64,000 bases of DNA, taken from positions 33,087,262-33,151,261 of the forward strand of contig CM060175.1 of NCBI GenBank assembly GCA_030549775.1, written 5' to 3'. This DNA comes from Tamarix chinensis. Its lineage: Eukaryota; Streptophyta; Magnoliopsida; Caryophyllales; Tamaricaceae. Below the pieces are notes generated by a model that saw only the letters and a program-made list of their open reading frames with translations, was not told the origin of the DNA and made no database searches. Made by a program: the position numbers and the translations under genes. The first letter of the stretch is position 1, and each line of letters opens with the position of its first letter. Shown one piece after another: positions 1 through 11,405 of the stretch.

Positions 1-635
1 ATGTCTTGGCACTTATATATGGAGTGTAGGATTAAAGGTTACAACTTAGCTAACTAATACAAGTGATTTTGAGCTAAGATAAATAAAAGAGGCTATGTAA
101 TACACCACCCATGTCACTCGACTATGAGGTGTGTAATATGCTAATTTTGAATGATGGGGATCTTCCACCATTTTTTCAACTCATGGAACTGCCACTTGAT
201 TCATAAGAAAAGAGAAAATCATCATTTAATCTTTTAAGGGACAAAAAGAAGTAAAGAATGTCTTCTAGAGTTTCTTGTTCTTCCCAAAACTCTGTATTCC
301 TCTTCCCAAGTGTTAGAAAGGACTTGTCATGTAGCTTGAGAGGGACTTGTGGTTTATTTTATGTGGTTATTATGGGTGCAGATTATGCTTCATTTCTGGG
401 ATATTTTGGAGATAAATAAAAGAAAATGAGATAAAAAGGGTAGGGAAATCATGTCTTTAAAAGGTGGGGGTTTATTTTCTGGAGGTGGTAAAAGTATATA
501 AGGTTAGAATGGCTTGCATGGCTAGTTTTCTTAGGAGTAATTAATTTATCAAAGTGAGGAGAGTTTTGTGACTCTCAAACTTAAAAAAAATTAAAGGTAA
601 GAGTTTGATCATTACATGAGGAGACTCCCACATCA
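1..635 (-). repeat. G1 3' LTR, truncated by window edge
   Basis: This is the left, downstream LTR of a degenerate Ty3/gypsy element (G1) read on the minus strand. It aligns by eye with 14650-15254, sharing for example the stretch around gtgattttgagcta and the aatacaccacc motif, but with many substitutions and small indels, so the element is old. Its inner end is ...cacatca at 631-635, which in element sense is a TGATG start. About 250 bp of the LTR should lie left of position 1. Confidence 0.8.
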
Positions 636-648
636 TTCTCTCGCTCTC
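636..648 (-). other. G1 polypurine tract
   Basis: On the minus strand the bases directly before the LTR start read gagagcgagagaa, a purine-only stretch flush with TGATG. This is the expected plus-strand priming site. Its position between pol and the 3' LTR fixes the LTR boundary at 635/636. Confidence 0.6.
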
Positions 649-689
649 AAAAAAGAAACCTCCTTGTCTTCAAAGGGTTCATCATGAAT

Positions 690-2919
690 GTAAAGAAGTA
701 GATATCACACATTAAATGTGTCTGATATATCTCCCATTTCCTTAGGTAGCCCCAACTTTTATGCATTATTACCAATCTTTTCAGTTATCTTGTATGGACC
801 ATTGCTTCTAGGCATGATTTTCTTTTTCCATTTAGAAGGAAATTGTTTCTTCCTAAGGTAAAGCCAAACTAGGTCCCATGGCTCATACAAGTATTGCTTA
901 CGATGCTTGTTGGCTTTACTCGTGTAGATCTCATTAACCCTCCCTATTTTTAATCTCACCTACTCATGAATTTTTTTTTATTTCCTTATCCCTTTTCTTG
1001 TGCTTTAACGTTGGTGTGGGCTTTGATGGGGAGAGGTAAGAGATCAATTGGAGTAGTAGGATTCACTCCATACACTACATCAAAAGGACAACAACCTGTA
1101 GCATAGGTTGGTGATCGTAGGCAAACTCGGCATGAGATAGCTTAGTGTCCCAACCCTTTAAGGATTTGTGAACCAAACTTCTAAGGAGCACGGTGAGGCT
1201 CCTATTGGTGACCTTGGTTTTTCCATTAGTTTGTGGATGGTAGGTGGTACTAAATAGGATTTTTGTACCTACTAGCCTCCATAAAGTCTTCCAGATAGAG
1301 TTAAAGAATATGGTATCCCTATATGAAACATTAGATTTGGGAATACCATGGAGCCTAACTATTTCCTTAAAGAATAGATTAGGTATGTAAGAGGCATCAT
1401 CCATCTTGTGGTAGGAAACGAAATGAGCCATCTTAGAGAACTGATCCACCACCAACATTATAGCATCATTTTGCCTTTATGTCTTAAGCAATGCTACAAT
1501 GAATTCCATACTCACATGATCCCATGGTTGGTGTGGGATAGGTATAAAAGTATAGTGCCCTTAGTGAATATGAATTTAGACTTTTAACAAGTGACACATC
1601 TAGCTATTACACTTTGTACATCTCTTACAAGTTTGGGCCAAAAAAATTCTCACTAAGTACGCCCACCGTATTGTTGATGTCGAAGTGTCTAGTTGGTCCT
1701 CCTCCATACATTTTCGTTGCAAGTAATTATCTGATGGAGCATTTAGAAATGCAAATCCTTTTGTTCTTGAAAAGAAACCCCTCCTAAATGATAAACGAGC
1801 CCTTCTCTTATCTTGATTCTTGAAATAGTAGCTAAAGTATTTATCTTCCTTGTAAAGCTCCCAAGTGCACCCAAACCCCAATACTCTTGCTTCTAACAAA
1901 GAGAGCATACAATACCTCCTAGAGAGTACATTTGCTACAACATTTATTTTTCCAATCTGATGTTTGGCTACAAAGAAAAAAGATTGTAAGAATTATACCC
2001 ATATCACATGCCTTGGATTAAGCTTATGTTGGCCATTGATATACTTCAATGACTCCTAATCGATGTATAATTCAAATTGAAGGGGGCGTAACTAGTGGAA
2101 CTAATGATCTAGAGCTCTTACCAAAGCATAGAACTCTTTATCATATGTGTTATAGTTCACCCTAGAAACATTGAGCTTCTCACTAAAGAAGGTGATTGGT
2201 TTCCCTTCTTGTAGGAAAACAACTCTAACGCCCACTCCACTAGCATTACACTCAACCTCAAATAATTTGTTAAAGTTGGCTAATGTTAGGATAGGTGCTT
2301 CACTTAACATTCCCTTGATCACCTCAAAGGCATCTTGTACGGCCTTGGTCTACTTGAATTCTCCCTTCTTCATGAATTTGGTTATAGGGGCTAGTAGGGT
2401 GTTGAAATCCCTAATAAACCTCTTATAAAATGAAGCCAAAGCATGAAAAGATCTCACTTATGTAAGGCTTATCGGTGTAGGACACGTCTTAATTGCTTCC
2501 ACTTTGGATTCATCCATGGCTATGCCATCCTTGAATACCACAAAACCTAGAAATGTAACCCTAGGTACAAAAAAATCACATTTTTCTAGCTTATCATACA
2601 ACTTGTGACCTTTAAGTGCTAGAAATACAAGTTTGAGATGTTTTACATGTTATTCTTTGCTAGAGCTATACACAAGGATGTCATTGATGTAAACTACTAC
2701 AAATTTGCTACTAAATAGCCTAAGTATATCATTCATAAGTCTTATGAAGTTACTAGGGGAATTTGACGAACCAAAGGACATAACCATCCACTCATACAAT
2801 CCTCAATTGGTTTTGAATGCAGTTTTCTACTCATCACCATCTTTTATTCTTATTTGATAATAGCCACTCCTTAGATTTATTTTAGAAAACAAGCATACAC
2901 TGTCTAGGTATAGGATACC
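690..2919 (-). pseudogene. G1 pol remnant: RT, RNase H, integrase
   Basis: The 3' half of a Ty3/gypsy pol, broken by many stops and frameshifts. In sense order (right to left) it holds the distal part of reverse transcriptase (about 2330-2905), RNase H with a [11 protein letters not shown] start and the [14 protein letters not shown] helix (2101-2322), a frameshifted RNase H-integrase linker (1600-1908), the integrase core with VVDQFSKMAHF and HPQTNG (1075-1458), and the integrase C-terminal module with a KANKHR...RKKQFPSKW stretch (759-959). It is clearly related to G2 pol (40906-45300) but far more decayed. The palm of RT and the RT-protease linker are missing: sequence stops at about 2905-2919, where E1 begins, and resumes in protease at 11406. 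No functional product is possible. Confidence 0.88.
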
Positions 2920-3554
2920 TATAACACCCCCAAATTTCACAGTTGAAAATTTTCATTTAATTAAAACCATATACTAAGACCAATGGGTGCTACCGCTGTG
3001 ATTGGCACAAATCTCACCCTTGACCAGTCTCGTAACAATCACAAGGCTAGAAAACCCACAAGACATAATGATTAGGACATAAAACCATAAGGATGAAAAT
3101 AATTCTTAATTAAAATAAAACTAAAGTGCACAATTAAAGAGTTGTTATAGAACCAAAACCTAGTATAGTGTCTAGCCCCTGAGGGGGAAACTGTACAATC
3201 AGCAAAATATGATAAAAAAAAACTAGAAAAGATGAGTTCGTACAACACTCGCTCTTGGGCCACATGCAAGGTCCAATAGGCCATCACTCAGCCCCTCCCA
3301 ATGCATCGAATGTGTTATAGACATCAAATACACCCTCTCCTACCTACACCAGCTCAGAAGGGGCCACTACTCATGGGAAGAGCAGCATCCATGAAACGAG
3401 TGATTAGTATACTACATACTGAGTAAGGTAACAATATGGATAAGGCCATGGAAGTACAAATAAGAAAATAAGGCATATAGTAATTTATTCAGGTTCATAT
3501 CATTATTTGATACATAGGCTATTATTTCCATCTTACACATTTCTCATATTATTT

Positions 3555-3945
3555 TTACGTGAGTATAGGGACCTCATTATTATAGTCGTTAGACTGAAAA
3601 ACACTACAGGGAAAAATATACTTAACCACTATTATAGTCGGTGGACTAGATAACACTCCAGGAAAAAGCGTACCTAACTACTATTATAACTGATGGACTG
3701 GAAATTATCCTCAGTTAGCCCCAACTCACATGGTGTTCCACGGTAAGTAATTAATATCTTTTTTATTTATTTATTTCCATATGAAGTTTGGTTTATCAAG
3801 CTTCAGAGCCCCACTATTATAGCCAATGGACTGAAAAATACTCCATAGGGTAGAATGCACTAGACCACTATTATATTTGGTGGACCAAAAAACACTCCAT
3901 AGGGCAGAACGCACCTAACCACTATTATAACCAGTGGACCAGAAA
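3555..3945 (-). repeat. Array of CCAC...ATAATAGTGG motifs in E1
   Basis: Six degenerate copies of a motif that on the minus strand reads roughly TCCACYRRnTATAATAGTGG, near 3562, 3628, 3677, 3811, 3865 and 3918 (plus-strand reading: ccactattatagtcggtgga). Each is followed by a cacactcc/ggg-type spacer. The same motif occurs three times in E2 and twice in E3. Each copy has a short dyad, CCAC...GTGG. Confidence 0.7.
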
Positions 3946-5269
3946 GTATCCTCATTTGGGCCCAGCTCGATAATCTTTCACTTTAAATATTTAGTGTTTT
4001 ATTTGTATCTTATTCTACACGTAACCCCGAGTAGACATGTATAACCCACTAGACTTCCCATTCTCACCCCCTTTGTCCTAGTTCTCCTGAAAAGCTCTGT
4101 CCCATATCTTCAGACCTTTATGCACCTTAGGCCTCCAAGACTTCTTCCTCAGAATTTCCCCACTCACCATGAGAGACCCAAACTCTTATGTAGGTCGATC
4201 AAGGCCTACTTCCTATAACTTTGTTTTTGACTCACTATTACCCTATAGGGTTTCCCCTTAGAAACCCTAATATATCCTATGTAGCCTCACTTCTCCCTAC
4301 CCCATACCTCCTATACTCCCCTTTACTTCCAAAAATACCACTCTACTCAAACCACACCTAACATCATAACTTCACTACCCATCATCCACATGTGACTATG
4401 AAAACCCTAGTTCATCCCCCAAACCTTAGTACTTCTCCTTTCTTTTATGGCATCCCCTCATCACCCAAACACCGAACCTTTTCCACTTGACTCACGTTCC
4501 CTCCATGTGATACCCATCCATTCTTATTCCACACTCTAACCAGTCCTATTAACTCTCCCTTCCTCGCACAATTCCTCCACTTAATGTTTTCCTCACAAAC
4601 CCTAGCCAAGTCCCCCATCCACCCTTATACCAACCCACGTACTAATTTTCACATATGGACTCCAATCACCCTAGCTACTCTTCCCTCATCTTACTTAACC
4701 CTCAAGTCAACTTTTCCCACTTAAAAGTCATCCCCATGCAAAGACTAACCATCCCATGCAAGATTTATTCCATCCTCTTATTTCATTCATATTATCCTTT
4801 TATTTATCCACCCATAAGTCATGAGATACACAAGCCTTTCTCACTTCCCTCTTATCACTCCACTCTTTTTATTTCTCTCATTTTCCCACAAACTCATCTT
4901 ACTACTTAGGGACTCTAAGTATGCATGTCATATAGGGAAACCATATATAAGCACAACACAACTACATGTCACATTACCATATTACACATGCCATAAAACA
5001 TATACAACTTATCTTAGCTCCATGCTTAGCAAGCTGCGCTACAAGTGCATAATCCATAACCATATAAGGTACACTCATATAAACAACACACATAAACACA
5101 TAATACACACATTAGGCCTTAAACATATCATTACCTAAAATGACATCAGGCTTGGAGCACAACTCCTATGCCTCTTTAAGGGACGAACTTGGTTCACCTA
5201 TAAGAGAGAAACACTAGGGTTAACTTCCCTCTTACTCCTTTCATTATCTCCTAATTGATTTTTAATAAG

Positions 5270-5427
5270 AACTAATATTAGTAATAAAAATAATAATAAT
5301 AGTCTTAGTAATATTAGTAAGAGTATTATTATTAAAGTGGCTAATAATAATATTAGTGGTAGTATTAACCATAATAGGGTTAGTAGTAGTAATGTTGATA
5401 ATCATCATAATAGTGGCAGCTTAATAA

Positions 5428-5463
<36 letters not shown>

Positions 5464-5579
5464 GCTTATTAATATTTATAAGGGTATTATTATTAAAGTG
5501 GTCAACAATAATATTAGTGGTAGTATTAACCATAATAGGGCTAGTAGTAGTAATGTTGATAATCATCATAATATCGGCA

Positions 5580-5631
<52 letters not shown>

Positions 5632-6665
5632 CATTTTAGTAATATTATTAAGACTATTATTATTAAAGTGGTGATATAAAAAAAATTCAAGATTTGAAGA
5701 TTGTTTTATGCATCGCAACAGAAGGATTCAAGGATATTTTACCGGAGATAATTATTATTGACTATATAATCCAAGTTTTCTACAAAAAGTTATGTTAATT
5801 TTACCATATGTGTGTTAAGCTGATTTTTTACACATAAATAGATAAATTGTCGTAATTAGCATTGTGGACACTATTATCTTTTCATATTTATTAGCTAGGT
5901 TGTAATTGAATTATTTTATGATTATGTAGGATATTATTTAGTTAATTTATTTACTTAATCATTATGATATTAGATAGTGTTTATCTTTAATTTTATGATG
6001 TATCTTATCATTTTAAGATTTTGTTAGGATTTAATTACTATTATCATAGGAGATTACTATTCATGTGAATAGTGATTTAATTAGTGTTTATGATATTTAG
6101 ATTTAGTTTATCTTATTATTAAGGAGGTTATATGAGGAGGTGGATATTATTCTATAAATATCGCATGTACACTTATTATTTGAGGAGGATAGTTGAATTG
6201 AGTTATTAAAATCGAGTTATCTCTCATTAAAACCCTGTGTGAGTTTCTTTGTTCTATGCTTGCATTATCTGTGTGATTCATAAAATAGATTTATCTCTAA
6301 ATTATCTTATCTATGTGAGTGATAATTTAGAAACCCTTTATACCTTTCCTGTGTGGGTTTGTATAGAGTTATCTAGTGAAGTTTACTATGTGTTTCTTCA
6401 TTAGAGATCCTTTGAGAGTTATCTGTGTGAGGCTTTCAAAGCTAGTTTGAAGAATTACTTTGTGTGATCCTTCATCCATATCCTTAATTTATAATTCATC
6501 ATTATTTTATCATTATAAAACTACATAAAAATGGACAATTTTGAAACCACTCATTCTACTACACATCAAGTGGCTAACAATAATATTAGTGGTAGTATTA
6601 ACCATAATAAGGTTAGTAGTAGTAATGTTGATAATCATTATAATAGTGGCAAAATAATAATAATG
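5270..6665. repeat. TAA/TAG-rich array with ~165-bp units
   Basis: Three copies of a unit beginning taaagtgg at 5333, 5494 and 5664, followed by ataatattagtggtagtatt and a gttgataatcatcataat stretch, spaced 161 and 170 bp. The units contain runs of (TAG)n at about 5428-5463 and (AAT)n at about 5580-5630. The third unit is interrupted after taaagtgg by an 897-bp insertion and resumes at 6574. The frame readable through the units is low-complexity and is not treated as a gene. Confidence 0.8.
5672..6568 (+). mobile_element. 897-bp solo-LTR insertion, TSD AGTGG
   Basis: The element starts TGATATAAA and ends CACATCA, so it has TG...CA ends with a TGAT/ATCA inverted terminus. AGTGG is duplicated at 5667-5671 and 6569-6573. 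The neighbouring array units preserve the unoccupied site (taaagtgg followed directly by tcaacaataatatt), so insertion is well supported. A TATAAATA box at 6153-6160 suggests plus-strand promoter orientation. No primer site or second LTR is present, as expected for a solo LTR; a short non-autonomous element is the alternative. Confidence 0.8.
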
Positions 6666-6734
6666 ATGATAATGATGATAACAAGGCTAAAATAACAATT
6701 ATGCAAAGATAATCTATACTTAAGTAATAGTAAG

Positions 6735-7470
6735 GGTTAGGACACAACCAGAAGTGGAGGTGGCAGTTAGAGTGGCGGCGGCTACACACGGCAGCGGTGA
6801 CGACGGTGAGAGTGGTGGTTGTTTGGAAAAGTTGGGATTTAGGGTTGGAAGAGAGAGAAAGAGGTGGTGGGCTCCCTAGACTAGGAGGTTTGTAGTGGTG
6901 ATGGTGGCGTAACAGGGTGGCAACGTAGGTAGTGGTAGTTGTGGTGGCTGAGGGTGGTGGAGAAGGAGGGAGGAGGAAAGACAGAGAGAAATGGGAAATG
7001 AAAGGTAGGGAGAAGTAGAGGATTGTCTATTGGGTTGAGAAGCAATTAGTGGGGGTGGTGATTGTGGTAGAGGAGGCGACGCACGGCGGAGAGAGGGGTG
7101 GCGATGGGGTGCAAAGGGTAGCTCAAGCTACCCACTTTGCACAGTCGAGGTAAGCTACATAAGAAGATTTAGGGGTGGGGAGTGGATTGGTTTGGTGGAG
7201 GGTGATGCAGGAAAGGGGTTGGGTGGTGGTTTGGATGGTGGTGTTGCACATCGACGGTGGCGTCTAAAGGTGCGGTAGTGGGGAGACTTGGGATGTTTTT
7301 GGTAGAGCAAAAAGGAGCAGAATAAGGGGTGTTTATGGGATATTAATAGCTATAAGAAGGAGAAGAGGACAAGGGAGGAAGAGGAAAAGGGAGCAGGAGG
7401 GGCAAGGGCTTACAGGTCGGCGGTGGTAGGCTGATATGAGCTTGCAAATGGTAGGGGCACAAGTGGCAGA
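6735..7470 (-). repeat. G-rich tract, 5' part of E1
   Basis: Strongly purine-skewed plus strand (gtggtggtgg, ggaggaggaa-type runs), so C/T-rich in E1 sense. It mirrors, in inverted orientation, the C/T-rich tract of E2 at 7790-9050. No gene is visible. Confidence 0.55.
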
Positions 7471-7789
7471 GTGTAATCCCCCGAATTTTTAAAAGCTTAT
7501 GTTTTAATAAATAAATTTTATTTTGGATAAATTAGCCTTTAAATCCTTTAATTTAATTATTTTATGGATTTTTTTGTGCTTATAAAATTTATTAAAAATA
7601 TTTAATAAATTAAAATAAATATTTTGTTATTTTATTATACTCTTATTATTTAAATAAATTTTTAAACCCTTATTTTACAAAAACTATCCTTTTTAACCCT
7701 TATATTTTAATTATCTTAAATTAAAATATTAAATCAAATTATTACCCAAAATTATCCTATTTTATTATTTTATCAATTAAATTATTTAT

Positions 7790-9050
7790 TCCTTTTTCCC
7801 TTTCTTTTTCCTTTTTTCCCCTTTTCCCTTCTTTTCTCCTTTTCTCTTTTCTTTCTTTTTCTTTTTCTTCTTTGGGCCGCCGGCCTGCTTCGGCCACCCT
7901 TATCCCCCTTCCTGCGCTGGGCCGCTGGCCCATTCCTCCTCCCCCAGCCTTTCCCGCGTCGCCCGGCCTCCTCTTTTCTTTTCTTTCTTCCTCAACCGGC
8001 CCGCTTTTTTTTTCTTCTTCTTCGGCCGGTCCGCCTGTCTCGCACGCCTAGCCCCCCGACCCTTCCTTCTTCTTCCCTTCTTCTTCTTCCTCTTTCCCCG
8101 GCGATAATCCCGCCATCCTTCACCATTTTCGCTGCCCAACCTACAGCTCCCTCTCCCCCGTTGACCTCCCATGTCTCCCTCCCTCTCCTTCTCCTCGTTT
8201 TCCGGCCATACCGGTCCCACCACCCCTGTCTCCCTCTCCCTCTCCCTACCGTCACCTTTCTCTCCCTCTCCCTACAACCCCCATCCCTCTACCGGCTACC
8301 GCCACCCTTGAGATCCTTGTCTCCTCCCTTATCTTCCTCTTCTATTTATTGATCCTTCCTTACCCGTTCTGTGCTTTTCTTTCCCAAACTCCCCACGCTA
8401 CCCGACCCCCTCTTCTTTCCTTTCTTCTCCTCCCCTCTCTCCCCTTATTTTTTCTTCGCCATCCATCTCCGCCGCTGCCTCCGCCTCAACCACCACCTTC
8501 ACCACCTCCTGCCACCCTCTACCTCCCCCTCGAGCCATCACAGTCTCCATCGAGCCACCCCGCAGCCCATTCTTCCTCCTCTCTTCCTTTTCTCTCCCCT
8601 TCCATCCCTTCTCGGCAACCATCCTGTGCAGACCCAATCCGCCGCCGTTCCCCCGCCTATGACGCCATCTGAGACACCACAATAATCCCTGCAACCCCCT
8701 CTACCACCCCCAATGCTCCTTTGGCCGAAAACACCACCTGCAGGCCCTTGTTTTTCCCCTCACTTTTCCTTCCTCACCAGCCCCCATCTCGACACCCATG
8801 TCGACCACCACCTTCGCAGCCCCAATGCCGCCGTCTCCGCCGCCCTTAGCCGCCTTCAACCCTTCCCCGACCACCACTTACACCCCCTCTACACTTCTGC
8901 ACCATTCGCTTGCCCCAAATCCTTCCCCATCATGTCCTTTTCTTACCCCCAAACCACCAACCCAAAAATACCCATTTTCTCTATTTCCACCACCTTTGAG
9001 CCCCCTCCTTTTCATTTTATTGCATGCAACTCATGCTGCATTAATAGCAT
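7790..9050 (+). repeat. Pyrimidine-rich tract in E2
   Basis: About 1.26 kb of strongly C/T-skewed plus strand with runs of ctcc, ccgcc and ttcttc. Several long overlapping open frames exist on both strands here only because stop codons are rare in such composition. None has domain structure, so none is called as a gene. Confidence 0.7.
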
Positions 9051-9374
9051 GAGTTTCTGCATTTCTTAATCTATTTGTTTAATAATTTTAAGGTATAATT
9101 ATATTTTAAGATAATTATTCTATTAATTGTTAAAGCCTTATATTTTGATTTCATAATTTCTAATGTAATAAGTCTTGAATTATTTTTAGGTATTGGTTTT
9201 GATAAATTAAGCTTGGACCTTTAACTGGAATATCGGTAAGGTTCATTTTTGTAAAAATCGAGGTAATCATTAAATCCCGCTTAAATGCATGGATTAATGC
9301 ATGTTAGCACATTAGGAATTTTTAATGTGTATTATGCTTGATATATGCTGTTAAGTAATTTTGTGACTAACGGG

Positions 9375-10215
9375 CAGAATGGTAATTTGGAAATTAAAAG
9401 AGGTAAGATAGTAATTTCATAATTGAGGATAAATGGAAATTTAATAAGTAAAAGGGCGATAGGGTAAATTTTGGGGAGTTAAGGGGTAAAATGGTAAATT
9501 TGAAGGTAAAGGGGTAAAACAGTAATTTCGTAAATCAAAGGGGTAGAAGTGGAAATTGAAAAGGAGTAAATTGGTAATTATAATAATGGAGAAGGGTAAA
9601 ATGGTAAATATGATAAATGTGAGGGGTAAATTGGTAATTTAACCGACTAGAGGGTATTTTAGTAATTTTGATAATGGAATAGGGTAGTTTGGTAATTATG
9701 ACAATTAAGAAGGGCAATTTGGTAACTTAAATAACTAAAGGGTAATTTGGCAAATTTAATAACGGAGAAGGGTAAAATTATAATTATGATCATATAAAAG
9801 GGTAATTTGGTAATTTAACCAACCAAAGGGTACTTTTGTAATTTTGACAATGAGGAAGGGTAGTTTGGTAATTGATAATAAAGGACGGTAATTTGGTAAT
9901 TAATTGGATAAAGGGTTAATTTGGAAATTAGGATAAGGAGGAAGGGTAATTTGGTAGTTTGACCAACTCAAGGATAATTTGTTAATTATAATAAAGGAAA
10001 AAGGGTAAAGTGGTAATCTAACCCACTAAATGGAAAGTATATAAGTGTAATAATTATTAAGGGGGATTAGTAACCTAATAAGTATGAGCAATAACTTGGT
10101 AACCTAAATCGAGTAAGGAGTAACTTGATAATTTGGTAACAAAGAGGGTAATATGATAATTTGTCAAGTAAGGAAGGGATGACTTAATAATTTTATAAGT
10201 AAGGGGTAAATGAGT
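9375..10215 (+). repeat. Degenerate GGGTAAnTTGGTAATTT minisatellite
   Basis: Dozens of imperfect copies of a short G/T-led block (gggtaaaatggtaattt, gggtaatttggtaattt and similar) separated by 10-25 bp AT-rich linkers. Strand asymmetry is marked: the GGGTAA form is always on the plus strand. It lies between the C/T-rich tract and the repeat-rich 3' part of E2. Confidence 0.8.
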
Positions 10216-10559
10216 AGTTTGTATCTAATATGTCATTGTGATTGTGGAATTTGTGATATGACTCAAATAACGCTGATTAGCGAGATAGGAGTATTTGATG
10301 ATTAGTAAGTATCACGAGAACGAGTTCTAGTTTGGAATTAGATGAGTTTAGGATGGCCTTAATAATTCTTTCATGTTACCTTGGATAACCATTTGAATAA
10401 GAAATTTCTGATGATATCTGAACGATTAAAAGTGGATAATTATCTGATGGTTATGCTTTTGTGATCACCATTAATTAAGATACTAATACTTAAAGTGAAA
10501 GACCTCGAGATCGGGAATGGTGGCTCTTTAGGGGTCGCTACCCTAAAGACGTGGTTTAG

Positions 10560-10810
10560 CCCACGATTATTTGATATTTGCTGGTGTGCCTTTGTGCCCC
10601 AACCAGGCCCTATATCTACTCTATCTAGCTATACGGACCTAGTTAGGGGGTATGCATACTTAAGGATTAGGTGTCCTTGTCGGTAGGGTACTGAGTTAGC
10701 TTTATGCACCAGTACGACCAGGGTACCTTTGCGTCCCTAGGTTACTAGTTGAAGGGTACTGAGTTGCTTTTACGCACCAGTGCGGCTGGTGTACCTTTGT
10801 GTCCTGGGTT
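10560..10810 (+). repeat. ~70-bp direct repeats in E2
   Basis: Two clear copies and one diverged copy of a block built around gggtactgagtt...caccagtgcg...gtacctttgygtcc. The copies begin near 10684 and 10752; the diverged first copy (gtgcctttgtgcccc) lies near 10587. No gene is evident. Confidence 0.6.
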
Positions 10811-10914
10811 CTTGATCTCCCTATCGAGGCAAATAAATGGAATTGTTGTGCTGAATAAAAAGGAAAAATACTAATTGTTAAAGTGAAATATCAATGAGCC
10901 GGGACCAGTTGAAT

Positions 10915-11035
10915 TATTTGATGAGTACCGATCCACCGGAAATAATAGTGGCCCGAGATGTTTTTCCCTGGATGATGTTCATGAGTATCGATCCACCAGA
11001 TATAACGGTGGCTCGGGATGTTTTTACCCTGGATG

Positions 11036-11067
<32 letters not shown>

Positions 11068-11100
11068 TCCAATCCACCGGCCAGAATAGTGGGGTCCCGA
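10915..11100 (+). repeat. ATAATAGTGG motifs and (TA)n in E2
   Basis: Three motif copies: gatccaccggaaataatagt near 10928, gatccaccagatataacggt near 10990, and atccaccggccagaatagtg near 11072. A (TA)n microsatellite at about 11036-11063 separates the second and third. The arrangement parallels E1 (opposite strand) and E3. Confidence 0.7.
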
Positions 11101-11405
11101 GCTCAATAAAATTTGTTTTGGATGTGAATAAATTATGGAAAAATACTAGTCATTGAGATGATTGATAATGATGGATTAAAGGCTTGAGGCCCAAACGTAT
11201 CGATCATTTGCTATGGCCTACTAATAATTATTGATTCATTAAGTATGTGGTTATATGACTGTGGATCTTAAGTATTTACCTTTCATTGTGTACGTATGTA
11301 GTATCATGTGTGACACTGCGTGCCTGTTTTTAAGTGCGTTTTAAAAGGGTTACTCTGTACCGTAGTACTGAAGGGTTCCCTTCGTGGGGCCTCTGCCTAT
11401 TCAAT

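Larger units (their letters stand above)
2920..7472 (-). mobile_element. E1, long LTR-like repeat, 5'-truncated
   Basis: A non-coding repeat inside G1 pol. On the minus strand it ends with aaatttgggggtgttata, close in form to a plant LTR terminus. It shares three things with E2 and E3 in the same relative order: a C/T-rich 5' part (here 6735-7470 read on the minus strand), an array of CCAC...ATAATAGTGG motifs, and the terminal box. It is probably a long solo LTR or a non-autonomous large-LTR element. The sense 5' end is missing and abuts the 5' end of E2. ORFs within it are shadows of low-complexity DNA. The stretch 4000-5260 shows no recognisable feature. A 5-bp target duplication could not be confirmed. 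Confidence 0.55.
7473..11405 (+). mobile_element. E2, long LTR-like repeat, 3'-truncated
   Basis: It begins tgtaatcccccgaattttt, a typical plant LTR start, and proceeds through an AT-rich leader, a C/T-rich tract, a GGTAATTTGG minisatellite, 70-bp direct repeats and ATAATAGTGG motifs. The tail at 11280-11405 (gggttactctgtaccgtagtact, then attcaatggg) aligns with E3 at about 15750-15810, after which E2 stops abruptly and G1 protease sequence begins. It is non-coding. It lies head-to-head with E1. Which full-length family it belongs to cannot be told from this copy. Confidence 0.55.

Noticed and set aside
5337..5585. An 82-codon frame with Asn/Ser then Val repeats.
   Set aside because: It is a translation of TAA/TAG/GTA microsatellites and the ~165-bp repeat unit.
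7900..9069. Several overlapping 80-118-codon open frames on both strands in the C/T-rich tract.
   Set aside because: They are rich in Pro/Ser/Leu or Arg/Lys/Gly only because of composition, overlap each other on both strands, and lack any domain.
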